Assembly: GCA_018710795.1 (NCBI GenBank)
Contig: DVJH01000124.1
Location: 1-20,969 of the forward strand
DNA length: 20,969 nucleotides
DNA from: Candidatus Galligastranaerophilus gallistercoris
GTDB taxonomy: Bacteria > Cyanobacteriota > Vampirovibrionia > Gastranaerophilales > Gastranaerophilaceae
Reading direction: 5' to 3'
In this document: piece by piece, positions 7,746 through 14,461 of the stretch
Layout: each line of letters opens with the position of its first letter
Numbering within the stretch: the first letter of the stretch is position 1
Notes under the pieces: model-generated
The model's input: the letters and a program-made list of their open reading frames with translations, nothing else
Databases searched by the model: none
Told to the model about the DNA's origin: nothing
Program-made: the position numbers and the translations under genes

Positions 7746-8363
7746 ATGAAGAGAATTATTATTTCAGCTTTGTTTTTATTTTGCTCCATGGTTCCTTCAG
7801 CCGCAGAAAATGTAATGGTTGAAAGCTTAAGCAGTTTTGAAGAAAACGATAATATATATTCGTTTAAGGCAAGAGTTGTCGAAGGCGCAATATTTGACAG
7901 CGGTCTTGTATTTGAACAAAACTCCACGATAAAAGGCGAAATCGTAAAAACAATTGACCCTAAAAGAGGTAAAAGAAACGGATATATTATTATCCGCCCG
8001 ATTTCATATACAATACCTTCAAACGACAACGAAACAAAAAACATTGATGATGAATTTCTGGAAGCAAAGGTGGTGGGATATTCAAAAAAGAATTTTGCCA
8101 AAATGGGGCTTAATGCGGGACTTACGGTAGGAGGACATTATGTTAAAGGTTTAGGGCAAATATTTTATTTTTCAAAAGGGTTAATTAAACCCGATGAAGG
8201 CAGAAACAGAATACAATCAGCCTTCCATAACGTATATGAAAATACGCCTTTTGTTTTTCTTGAAAAAGGGGAAGAAGTTAATATCGAAGAAGGAGACCTT
8301 CTGGTTTTGAAATTTTATCATTCGGATGTCCCGAAATGGAGATTTATTAAAAGGCAAAAATAA
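7746..8363 (+). CDS. Secreted protein of unknown function
   Basis: I do not recognise a named family. The 205-residue product starts MKRIIISALFLFCSMVPSAA, a clear signal peptide with likely cleavage after the AA near residue 19-20, so it is exported. The mature part has no further membrane helix and looks beta-rich. 'FEQNSTIKGEIVKTIDPKRGKRNG' resembles the small-barrel segments of envelope proteins that begin 'inducible-threshold G-x-V', but this is only a visual impression. The C-terminal 'EEVNIEEGDLLVLKFYH' may form a last strand pair. An in-frame ATG at 7683 would add 21 residues, put the promoter inside the gene and bury the signal peptide, so 7746 is chosen. The GH13 gene follows after 58 nt. 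Confidence 0.7.
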   Translation: MKRIIISALFLFCSMVPSAAENVMVESLSSFEENDNIYSFKARVVEGAIFDSGLVFEQNSTIKGEIVKTIDPKRGKRNGYIIIRPISYTIPSNDNETKNIDDEFLEAKVVGYSKKNFAKMGLNAGLTVGGHYVKGLGQIFYFSKGLIKPDEGRNRIQSAFHNVYENTPFVFLEKGEEVNIEEGDLLVLKFYHSDVPKWRFIKRQK

Positions 8364-8380
8364 AAAGGTTTTTTACTTTA

Positions 8381-8416
8381 TATAATTAAGTGTGTGTTTT
8401 TGTTAGGAATTAAAAT
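8381..8416 (+). promoter_or_regulatory. Candidate -10 elements for the GH13 gene
   Basis: Two candidates lie before the ATG at 8422. TAAAAT (8411-8416) ends 5 nt before it and fits the leaderless pattern of this window. TATAAT (8381-8386) would give a leader of about 30 nt. An AGGA at 8404-8407 is 14 nt from the ATG, too far for a normal ribosome site. No terminator separates the previous gene, so read-through is also possible. Confidence 0.35.
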
Positions 8417-8421
8417 AGCTT

Positions 8422-10827
8422 ATGAAAATCGAAAAAGTTAATTTTTACGGCGCGCAGAATATGCCCGCAAGAGCTTCAAACGCTCCAAAAAGCAGCAATC
8501 AAAGCATTTCAAACAATCAGGAATTATCAAATGTTTGTTATAAACCCGTATCGTTCGGAAGAAAAATCGAAGAACACAGAAGCTGGGGCGCAAGAATAAA
8601 CCCAAAAACAAAAGAAGTAAGCTTTAAGATTTTTACGTATCCCGATTCAAAAAAAGTAACCGCACTGGTTGCAAAACAGAATAATCCCGATGAAATAAAA
8701 GAATATGAACTCGAAAACAAGGGAAAAGGCGTTTTTGAAATAAAGGGAATTCCGCCAAGCGAAGTTCAGGCGGGGGATAAATATCAGTTTAAAATTTATA
8801 AAGGAAACGGCGATGTTGATATCGTAAAAGACCCTTATTCTTTTAAACAGGATGAATTGAACGGTGCATCAACCTTATATGACCATTCGTCTTTTGAATG
8901 GCAAAATGATGGCAAGTGGAAAAACAATCCGAACAGAATAACGAGAAAATCAAACGGCCAAGACGGAAAAACATCGGTCAGAGAAGCAAGAATATACGAG
9001 CTCAGCCCCGATTGCTTTACCGATAAAAGAAGTTTTGAAGAAATTAAAACAAAATTAAAAGAAATCAAAGAAACCGGCTTTAATACCGTTGAAATTATGC
9101 ACGCCGAAAACACATACAGCTTCAACTGGGGATATGACGGAGTTGATAAAATGGCGGCAAGCAGCTATTTGGGCGGACCCGACAAATTAAAAGAGCTGGT
9201 AGATGAAGCGCACAAAGAAGGGTTAAACGTCGTATTCGACATTATCCCGAACCACCTTGGACCTGACGGCGCACAATTAAAAACAACGGGGCCTTATATA
9301 AAAGGACCCAATGCATTCGGCGAAGGGTTCAATTTTGAAGGCGAAAATTCCGAATACGTTAAAGATTATATAATCAATGCGGCTATGAACTGGGTGGAAA
9401 ATTACCATGCGGACGGTTTAAGGCTTGATATGACAAAATATATGGAATCGGACCACACTTTGAAACAAATGGCCGCGGAAATTAATTATCATTATCCGGA
9501 TTGCTTTATCATAGCTGAAGACGGCAGGGGGGGCGTCAGCGTAGATAATGAAAAAGGGATATCCTGGGCAAATAATGACGAAATTCACGATAAAAGAGTC
9601 GTAAACCCCCTAAGGCCCGAAGAATACGGGAAAAACGAATCACAAGATGAACATGCAAAAAAAATTGAAAAACTCATAAGGGGCGAAGGCAATCTTTCAC
9701 GTCTGGGGATGGATTCGGAATGGGATTTTAATTTTTATCATGAACTTGATTCGATTTTATATCAGCCGAATAACGACAGAATAATAAAAGCCGCTCTCAA
9801 CGGACAGGACGGCGTTAAATATACAATGAGTCATGATGAAATCGGAAACTTTGAAGGAACGAGAAAAATTGCCAAATTAATGGTGCCGAAGCTCAGATTA
9901 AACGATGCGATAAATCTTTCCATGGATGATATTGAAAGAGGAAAAGATTATGCGGAATTAAAGGGAATGAACTTTGATCAGGCGCTTCAAATCATAAGAT
10001 TTCAAAAAGCGCAGTTTGCGGCGGAAACTCTTGCAACACAATTCCAAACGGGAGAATTGGAAGAATACAAACCCAAAGAAAATATGAGCCACGACGAAGC
10101 AAAACGCCTCAGAGACAAATTCTGCGCAGAGGTATTGTCGCCGGTTGGTGTTGCATCAAGCTCAAAAATTACATATAACAGAATAAAAAGAGCATTTGAA
10201 AAATCATACGAACAGAATAAAATGGCGCTTGCATTCGTATACGGAATCCCCGGACCAAAGATGGTATTTCAGGGCGATGAAAATGCCGATTTAACACCGT
10301 TCAGATTTTTCAGAAGGTTTGAATCGGTGCCTTATGAAGAATATCTATACACCGAAAAAGGATATGAGCCTGCAGAAAGTGCACTTGACGAATCAACAAT
10401 GGGCAGAATAAGCTATTCTGAAGACGGCAAAAAAAGAATGGAGGCGTTCAGAAATCTTACAAAAGATTTAAACGCCCTAAACGAAAATAATTCCGCCCTG
10501 ACAAGAGGCTACATAGATGAAAGCTCTATAGTAAACCACGGCCTGTCGCAGGTAGTCGGATTAAACGCAAAAGATAACGGCAACAACAATGAAATTTTTA
10601 CGATTACCAATTTCGGAGAAACAAAATACAGCGAAGGCGAAGATAACGAATATTACATTGAATTCCCGAAAGGACGCTGGGTTGAAGTTTTAAATACCAA
10701 CGATGAAAAATACGGCGGCAATTCAAAATATTTAAATCAAAATGAAGTCTTCCACGGAGACGGAAGGACAAAGCGCCCGATTAATCTGGGAAGATATTCT
10801 ACGATTTATTTTAAAAGAATAGGATAA
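8422..10827 (+). CDS. GH13 alpha-glucan enzyme, TreZ/GlgB-like, with N-terminal extension
   Basis: An 801-residue alpha-amylase-family protein without signal peptide. Residues 1-50 are a low-complexity extension (NFYGAQ near the start, KPVSFGRK at its end). Residues about 53-145 form a CBM48-like beta domain, then the barrel. WGYDG is at 236-240 and DIIPNH at 273-278. The nucleophile Asp336 lies in GLRLD, acid/base Glu366 in IIAED, and the third Asp472 in SHDE, so catalysis looks intact. The run WGYDGVD...GGPDKLKELVDEAH...NHLGP matches maltooligosyltrehalose trehalohydrolase (TreZ) best; a branching enzyme is the alternative. About 145 residues separate SHDE from the PGPKMVFQGDE strand, longer than usual, suggesting an insertion. 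No trehalose or glycogen partner gene is adjacent. The end is marked by a strong terminator. Confidence 0.85.
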   Translation: MKIEKVNFYGAQNMPARASNAPKSSNQSISNNQELSNVCYKPVSFGRKIEEHRSWGARINPKTKEVSFKIFTYPDSKKVTALVAKQNNPDEIKEYELENKGKGVFEIKGIPPSEVQAGDKYQFKIYKGNGDVDIVKDPYSFKQDELNGASTLYDHSSFEWQNDGKWKNNPNRITRKSNGQDGKTSVREARIYELSPDCFTDKRSFEEIKTKLKEIKETGFNTVEIMHAENTYSFNWGYDGVDKMAASSYLGGPDKLKELVDEAHKEGLNVVFDIIPNHLGPDGAQLKTTGPYIKGPNAFGEGFNFEGENSEYVKDYIINAAMNWVENYHADGLRLDMTKYMESDHTLKQMAAEINYHYPDCFIIAEDGRGGVSVDNEKGISWANNDEIHDKRVVNPLRPEEYGKNESQDEHAKKIEKLIRGEGNLSRLGMDSEWDFNFYHELDSILYQPNNDRIIKAALNGQDGVKYTMSHDEIGNFEGTRKIAKLMVPKLRLNDAINLSMDDIERGKDYAELKGMNFDQALQIIRFQKAQFAAETLATQFQTGELEEYKPKENMSHDEAKRLRDKFCAEVLSPVGVASSSKITYNRIKRAFEKSYEQNKMALAFVYGIPGPKMVFQGDENADLTPFRFFRRFESVPYEEYLYTEKGYEPAESALDESTMGRISYSEDGKKRMEAFRNLTKDLNALNENNSALTRGYIDESSIVNHGLSQVVGLNAKDNGNNNEIFTITNFGETKYSEGEDNEYYIEFPKGRWVEVLNTNDEKYGGNSKYLNQNEVFHGDGRTKRPINLGRYSTIYFKRIG

Positions 10828-10836
10828 AGGTGTATA

Positions 10837-10864
10837 AAAAAGCCTTCCCACGGGAAGGCTTTTT
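10837..10864. terminator. Bidirectional intrinsic terminator
   Basis: GCCTTCC (10842-10848) and GGAAGGC (10853-10859) form a GC-rich stem with a CACG loop, flanked by A5 and T5 so that it works on both strands. It ends the GH13 transcript and, from the other side, the unknown membrane-protein gene that stops at 10867. Confidence 0.9.
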
Positions 10865-10866
10865 AA

Positions 10867-11517
10867 TTATTTTTTATCGGGTTTATTCGTTTCCGTTGTC
10901 AGGAAAAGAATTTCCGTGTTTGTTCCCAGTCCCTCTAATAAGACATCTGCCATGGTAAGCGGCTCTTGCGGTTCCTGTTTCTTTTCGGGTTTAGGCAGGC
11001 ATGAATTAAACGCATTAACCATAACCTGTGCGCTCATTGCGATTAAACCGCCCGCAATTGCAAAATAAGCAAGGGGTCTTGTTGATTTTGCCGCACTTTT
11101 AATATTATTTGTTTCAATTCTTTCTTTTGCCGCACCGACTATATCAACACGTTTAACAAGCGAAGTAAAACCTTCTTTAATCGCATCGGAAGCATCTTTA
11201 ACGGCATCAAGAGCTTTTTTTGGAGAATCGGCAACGGCATCTTTGCTTCTGATAAAAGTATCATACGCATCGTTTGCAACATTTAATTTGCCGGCTTTAA
11301 ATTCGGTTTCAATATTGCTGATTTCAAAAAGCCTTGCGTCTTTTGCTTTTTTTGCAATTGAAGCTTTTGCTGCCGAATTAAAAAAGCTGTCGTATTCATC
11401 TGTTGTAATAGGCGCCATATTACGCACGAGAGCACCTGCCGCAGCGCCCATTGCGCCCGCTTTAAGCACACTTAAAGTATTGGAGGTATTCTCTTGTCCT
11501 ACGCTGTTTACTTTCAT
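10867..11517 (-). CDS. Unknown protein with one membrane helix
   Basis: I do not recognise this 216-residue protein. It starts MKVNSVGQEN, then has a small-residue stretch at about 18-30 (LKAGAMGAAAGAL, glycine-zipper-like). A long, mostly helical charged middle (40-145, rich in Ala, Lys, Asp) follows. One clear hydrophobic helix lies at about 149-168 (LAYFAIAGGLIAMSAQVMV), then a Pro/Lys/Glu-rich tail. There is no signal peptide. The MKVNSV-type start is a form I associate with uncharacterised proteins of Gastranaerophilales; that is recall, not proof. It has a strong promoter (11635-11663) and a leader of about 110 nt with inverted repeats, so expression may be high or regulated. AGG 9-11 nt before the ATG can serve as ribosome site. 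Confidence 0.75.
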   Translation of the reverse strand: MKVNSVGQENTSNTLSVLKAGAMGAAAGALVRNMAPITTDEYDSFFNSAAKASIAKKAKDARLFEISNIETEFKAGKLNVANDAYDTFIRSKDAVADSPKKALDAVKDASDAIKEGFTSLVKRVDIVGAAKERIETNNIKSAAKSTRPLAYFAIAGGLIAMSAQVMVNAFNSCLPKPEKKQEPQEPLTMADVLLEGLGTNTEILFLTTETNKPDKK

Positions 11518-11544
11518 TATAGTTACCTATTTCACACAACATGC

Positions 11545-11577
11545 CATGTCTAAAAAACGTTTTGTCTTAAAGACATG
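11545..11577 (-). repeat. Nested inverted repeats in the leader of the unknown membrane protein
   Basis: CATGTCT (11545-11551) and AGACATG (11571-11577) are perfect arms. Inside lie two smaller palindromes, AAAACGTTTT (11554-11563) and GTCTTAAAGAC (11564-11574). In the mRNA this can fold as one outer hairpin, or the AGAC arm can pair locally instead. There is no T-tract, so it is not a terminator; an operator or leader regulator is possible. Confidence 0.5.
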
Positions 11578-11634
11578 ACCTACGATTTTAATAAATCCGA
11601 TATACAAACATCAGGTTTTTCTCAAATTTTTAAT

Positions 11635-11663
11635 AGTTTATCATAACAATATTTTTTTGTCAA
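11635..11663 (-). promoter_or_regulatory. Strong promoter for the unknown membrane protein
   Basis: Minus strand TTGACA (perfect, 11663-11658), 17-nt spacer, TAAACT (11640-11635) with extended -10 TGA before it. This is the best sigma-70-type promoter in the window apart from that of the TetR gene. The predicted start near 11628 gives a leader of about 110 nt. Confidence 0.75.
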
Positions 11664-11677
11664 CACTTTATAAAAAA

Positions 11678-12739
11678 TTATTTTTCAAATTCCTGCAATT
11701 TTTTATAAAGTTTAATTTCTTCATCCGTCATGGTTTTGGGCATAACAATTTTAACTTTAATGTTTAAATTACCGAAACCTCCTTCTTTTTTCGGCAGCCC
11801 CAAACCCTTCATTCTGAGCATAAGCCCCGAGCTTGATTTTGGCGGAATCGTGATATTGAAGTTTCCATGAGGGGTTATAACTTCTTTTTTAGCGCCCAGT
11901 GCCGCAGAAGGGGCCGAAATTTCGATTTCTTTCAACAAATCGGTTCCTTCCACCGTATAGTTTGAATCTTTAATTTTAACAACAAGGTATAAATCACCCC
12001 TGTTGCCGTATGAATCTTGCCTGCCTTCGCCTTTCAGCCTTATTTTCTGACCTTCTTTGCAAAATTTCGGTATTTTAACATTCAAATGTTTTGAAATTTT
12101 TTCAATACCGGAACCCGCACAGTGTGAACAGAAAGTTTTTGAATTGCCGTTGCAATAAGGGCATTTTCTAAAATCGTTTACGGTAATTCCTTTAGTTCCC
12201 GCTAAGAATATATCGTTTACGTTTAATTCGATATTTTGCGTTATATCAAGATTTTCCGAAGGCTTTTGCGCATTTTGCTTTTGGGATTGATAGGACGCAT
12301 TTCTTTGATAACGGCCCGCAAACGGATCGCCTCCCATATCAAAGCCGTTTGTATAAACTCTTGAATATCCGCCGTTTGCCTGTTTTGACATTAAATCGCC
12401 GAATATTGCGGAGAAAAAGTCCGAAAAGCCGCCGAAATTTCCGCCGCCCGGATTTGAAGATTTGAAATTTGAAAAATCAAAATCTCCGAAATTCGGAGGC
12501 GGGGTAAAGTCGGCTCCGCCCTGCCAGGCAGAACCAAGACTGTCGTATCTTTGGCGTTTTTCTTTATCGCCCAGAACTTCGTATGCTTCGTTTATATCTT
12601 TAAATTTTTCTTCCGCCCCTTTTTCTTTATTGACATCGGGGTGAAATTTACGCGCAAGCTTACGGTATGCCGATTTTATTTCGGCTTCCGTTGCATCTTT
12701 TTTTACACCTAAAATTTCATAATAATCTTTGTATTTCAT
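11678..12739 (-). CDS. DnaJ/CbpA-like J-domain co-chaperone with reduced zinc region
   Basis: A 353-residue Hsp40. The J domain covers residues 1-70 (YYEILGVKKDATEAEIKSAY; HPD at 33-35, which triggers Hsp70 ATPase). A Gly/Phe-rich linker follows (about 75-160), then the two beta-barrel substrate-binding domains. Canonical DnaJ has four CXXCXGXG repeats; here only two CXXC pairs remain, CPYC (193-196) and CSHC (204-207), enough for one zinc site. This makes it intermediate between class I and class II. The ATG at 12739 begins MKYKDYY, the usual J-domain start. An upstream in-frame ATG at 12766 would add nine residues and cover the promoter. No dnaK or grpE is adjacent. A leaderless mRNA is predicted. 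Confidence 0.9.
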   Translation of the reverse strand: MKYKDYYEILGVKKDATEAEIKSAYRKLARKFHPDVNKEKGAEEKFKDINEAYEVLGDKEKRQRYDSLGSAWQGGADFTPPPNFGDFDFSNFKSSNPGGGNFGGFSDFFSAIFGDLMSKQANGGYSRVYTNGFDMGGDPFAGRYQRNASYQSQKQNAQKPSENLDITQNIELNVNDIFLAGTKGITVNDFRKCPYCNGNSKTFCSHCAGSGIEKISKHLNVKIPKFCKEGQKIRLKGEGRQDSYGNRGDLYLVVKIKDSNYTVEGTDLLKEIEISAPSAALGAKKEVITPHGNFNITIPPKSSSGLMLRMKGLGLPKKEGGFGNLNIKVKIVMPKTMTDEEIKLYKKLQEFEK

Positions 12740-12745
12740 ACTGTT

Positions 12746-12773
12746 AATATAATGCAAAACAAACAAAAGTCAG
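12746..12773 (-). promoter_or_regulatory. Promoter of the DnaJ-like gene, predicted leaderless
   Basis: Minus strand CTGACT (12773-12768), 16-nt spacer, TATATT (12751-12746); the -10 ends 6 nt before the ATG at 12739. No ribosome site is present. No CIRCE element is seen here. Confidence 0.5.
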
Positions 12774-12778
12774 CTAAA

Positions 12779-12795
12779 ATTAATAATTTATTAAT
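12779..12795. repeat. 17-bp A/T-only palindrome between yitT-like and dnaJ-like genes
   Basis: ATTAATAA-t-TTATTAAT is a perfect 8+1+8 inverted repeat, starting 2 bp past the end of the YitT gene and 5 bp upstream of the DnaJ-like gene's -35. It may be an operator or a weak stem; the A/T bias makes chance a real alternative. Confidence 0.35.
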
Positions 12796-12797
12796 GT

Positions 12798-13643
12798 TTA
12801 CTTTTTATACCTTTTGCCGTCAACATCATGCACGTTTTCAATCGCAATAAATGCCATGGGGTCGATTGAATTTACGATTTCTTTTGTTTTCTGGATTTCT
12901 ATTTTTGTAATCACGCAATAAATCATTTTTGATTTCGCGCCCGAATAGCCGCCTTCGGCGTTCAGATACGTAACGCTTTTATCAAGATGTTTCATCAGCT
13001 CTTTTCCGATTTCATCATATTTAGCGCTTATTACAAAAACGGATTTTGCTTCATTCAAGCCTTGAAGAACAATATCTATTACTCTGTATGCGATAAAATA
13101 AGTCAATGCCGAATACATTGCCTTATCGGGACCGTATACAAAACCTGCAAGGGTAAAAATGAAAATATTAAAAAACATTATGATTTCGCCGACGGAAAAA
13201 GGCTGCTTTTTGGCAAGTTTTATCGCAAGAATTTCCGTACCGTCAAGCGAAGCGTTGGATTTTAGTACAATCCCGACCCCCGCACCCAGAACAATTCCCC
13301 CAAAAAGCGCCGCAAGGAGGGTGTCATGGGTAAATACATAATTTTGTTCAAGAAAAATTTCGGCAAAAACGGAAAGCATTATAACCCCGTAAAACATTAA
13401 AAACACAAACATTTTGCCGAATTTTTGAAATGCCATTATGATAAAGGGCAGATTCAAAACTATTAAAAATACCCCCAGAGGATATTTGGACAAATAGCTC
13501 GCCATAATGGAAACGCCGACAACGCCGCCGTCTATTACGTCGTTGGGGATTAATATACATTCAAGCGAAAACGCCGCAATCAAGGTTCCGACGGTAATCC
13601 AAAACAATCTTACAAGAGTGAGTTTTATTAATGCTTTGTTCAT
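12798..13643 (-). CDS. YitT family membrane protein (DUF161 plus C-terminal DUF2179)
   Basis: A 281-residue inner-membrane protein. The first about 195 residues hold roughly five to six hydrophobic helices, with the family pattern 'IPNDVIDGGVVGVSI' (about 32-46) and 'SNASLDGTEILA' (about 129-140). The C-terminal cytosolic part (about 200-281, 'KSVFVISAKYDEIGKELM...YCVITKIEIQKTKEIVNSIDPMAFI') is the DUF2179 domain. Substrate and role are unknown for the family. The ATG at 13643 faces the binding-lipoprotein gene, whose ATG is at 13667; only 23 bp separate them. No ribosome site is seen; TACCAT ends 7 nt upstream. Confidence 0.9.
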   Translation of the reverse strand: MNKALIKLTLVRLFWITVGTLIAAFSLECILIPNDVIDGGVVGVSIMASYLSKYPLGVFLIVLNLPFIIMAFQKFGKMFVFLMFYGVIMLSVFAEIFLEQNYVFTHDTLLAALFGGIVLGAGVGIVLKSNASLDGTEILAIKLAKKQPFSVGEIIMFFNIFIFTLAGFVYGPDKAMYSALTYFIAYRVIDIVLQGLNEAKSVFVISAKYDEIGKELMKHLDKSVTYLNAEGGYSGAKSKMIYCVITKIEIQKTKEIVNSIDPMAFIAIENVHDVDGKRYKK

Positions 13644-13650
13644 ATTATTT

Positions 13651-13660
13651 ATGGTACGAT
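13651..13660. promoter_or_regulatory. Overlapping divergent -10 elements in a 23-bp gap
   Basis: The plus strand has TGGTACGAT (extended -10; hexamer 13655-13660) 6 nt before ATG 13667. The minus strand has TACCAT (13656-13651) 7 nt before ATG 13643. They share the GTA core, so the same near-symmetric duplex may be opened for either direction. Hexamers match consensus at four of six positions only; -35 boxes are not convincing. Confidence 0.4.
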
Positions 13661-13666
13661 GAATAT

Positions 13667-14461
13667 ATGAAAAAGTTAACTTTTTTAATATTTTTATTAT
13701 TTTGTTTTATTTTGACGGGCTGCAGCGAACAAAAACAACCGGAAAGCCTTTTGAGCAAAATAAAATCAAGAGATAAAATTATAGTCGGAATTAAGACCGA
13801 TTCAAAGCCTTTCGGCTTTATAAAAAACGGAGAAATTACGGGTTTTGACGCTGACATAGCATATGCCGTCGCAAGAAAAATATTTTTAACGGATTTTAAG
13901 GGGCATGTAGAATTTATTCCCCTAAAGCCTTCAGAGAGAATTTCCGCTCTGAACACGGGTAAAGTCGATGTTGTTATTGCAACTTTAAGTATTAACGACA
14001 GAAGAAAAGAAGTTATAGATTTTTCAATTCCTTATTATGTTACGGGGCAGGCTTTAATGGTTCCCAAATATTCAAAAATTAAATCGGTTGCCCAATTAAA
14101 CGATAAAAGCGTGGCAATTATTTTAGGCACAACGGGAGAAAGAACGATAAGGCTTCTTGCACCGAATGCAAACGCAATCGGCGCAATTTCATATCCCGAT
14201 GCATTTAATCACCTTAAAGAAGGACATGTTGAAGCCGTTCTTGCGGACGACAGCCTGTTATACGGGCTTGTTACCGACAATAAGGGATACAAAATACTCC
14301 CCGCAAGATACACCGAAGAATATTACGCAATCGGCATAAGAAAAGGCGAAGACACTAAATCTTTAAAAAAACTGCTTGATATAACGATAAGAGATATGCA
14401 GCAAAACGGCAAACTGAACAGAATTAAAGAAAAATGGATACCCGGTTTTCAATTAATTTAG
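13667..14461 (+). CDS. Amino-acid-type solute-binding lipoprotein (SBP_bac_3)
   Basis: A 264-residue periplasmic-binding-protein family 3 member. The N-terminus MKKLTFLIFLLFCFILTGC carries a lipobox (LTGC, Cys19), so it is membrane-anchored on the outer face of the membrane. The fold is recognisable by 'KIIVGIKTDSKPFGF' (strand 1 and ligand loop), 'ITGFDADIAYAVARKI', 'DVVIATLSINDRRKEVIDFSIPYY' and 'GTTGERTIRL'. The latter two contact the carboxylate and amino groups of amino acids in relatives. No permease or ATPase of an amino-acid importer is adjacent, so it either serves a distant transporter or a sensory role. ATG 13667 is chosen because an upstream ATG (13631) adds 12 residues that spoil the signal peptide. 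It overlaps the next, minus-strand gene by 4 nt at its stop. Confidence 0.9.
   Translation: MKKLTFLIFLLFCFILTGCSEQKQPESLLSKIKSRDKIIVGIKTDSKPFGFIKNGEITGFDADIAYAVARKIFLTDFKGHVEFIPLKPSERISALNTGKVDVVIATLSINDRRKEVIDFSIPYYVTGQALMVPKYSKIKSVAQLNDKSVAIILGTTGERTIRLLAPNANAIGAISYPDAFNHLKEGHVEAVLADDSLLYGLVTDNKGYKILPARYTEEYYAIGIRKGEDTKSLKKLLDITIRDMQQNGKLNRIKEKWIPGFQLI

Noticed and set aside
7724..8101. Minus-strand open frame of 125 codons
   Set aside because: It is antisense to the secreted-protein gene, which has a signal peptide and intact frame; there is no ribosome site.
8404..8407. AGGA as ribosome site of the GH13 gene
   Set aside because: It is 14 nt from the ATG, beyond the usual 5-10 nt.
12740..12766. 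Upstream ATG giving nine more residues to the DnaJ-like protein
   Set aside because: J domains begin at K-x-x-D-Y-Y; the extension covers the -10 box and has no ribosome site.
12740..12797. CIRCE (HrcA) element before the DnaJ-like gene
   Set aside because: Neither TTAGCACTC nor its complement occurs there; only an A/T palindrome is present.
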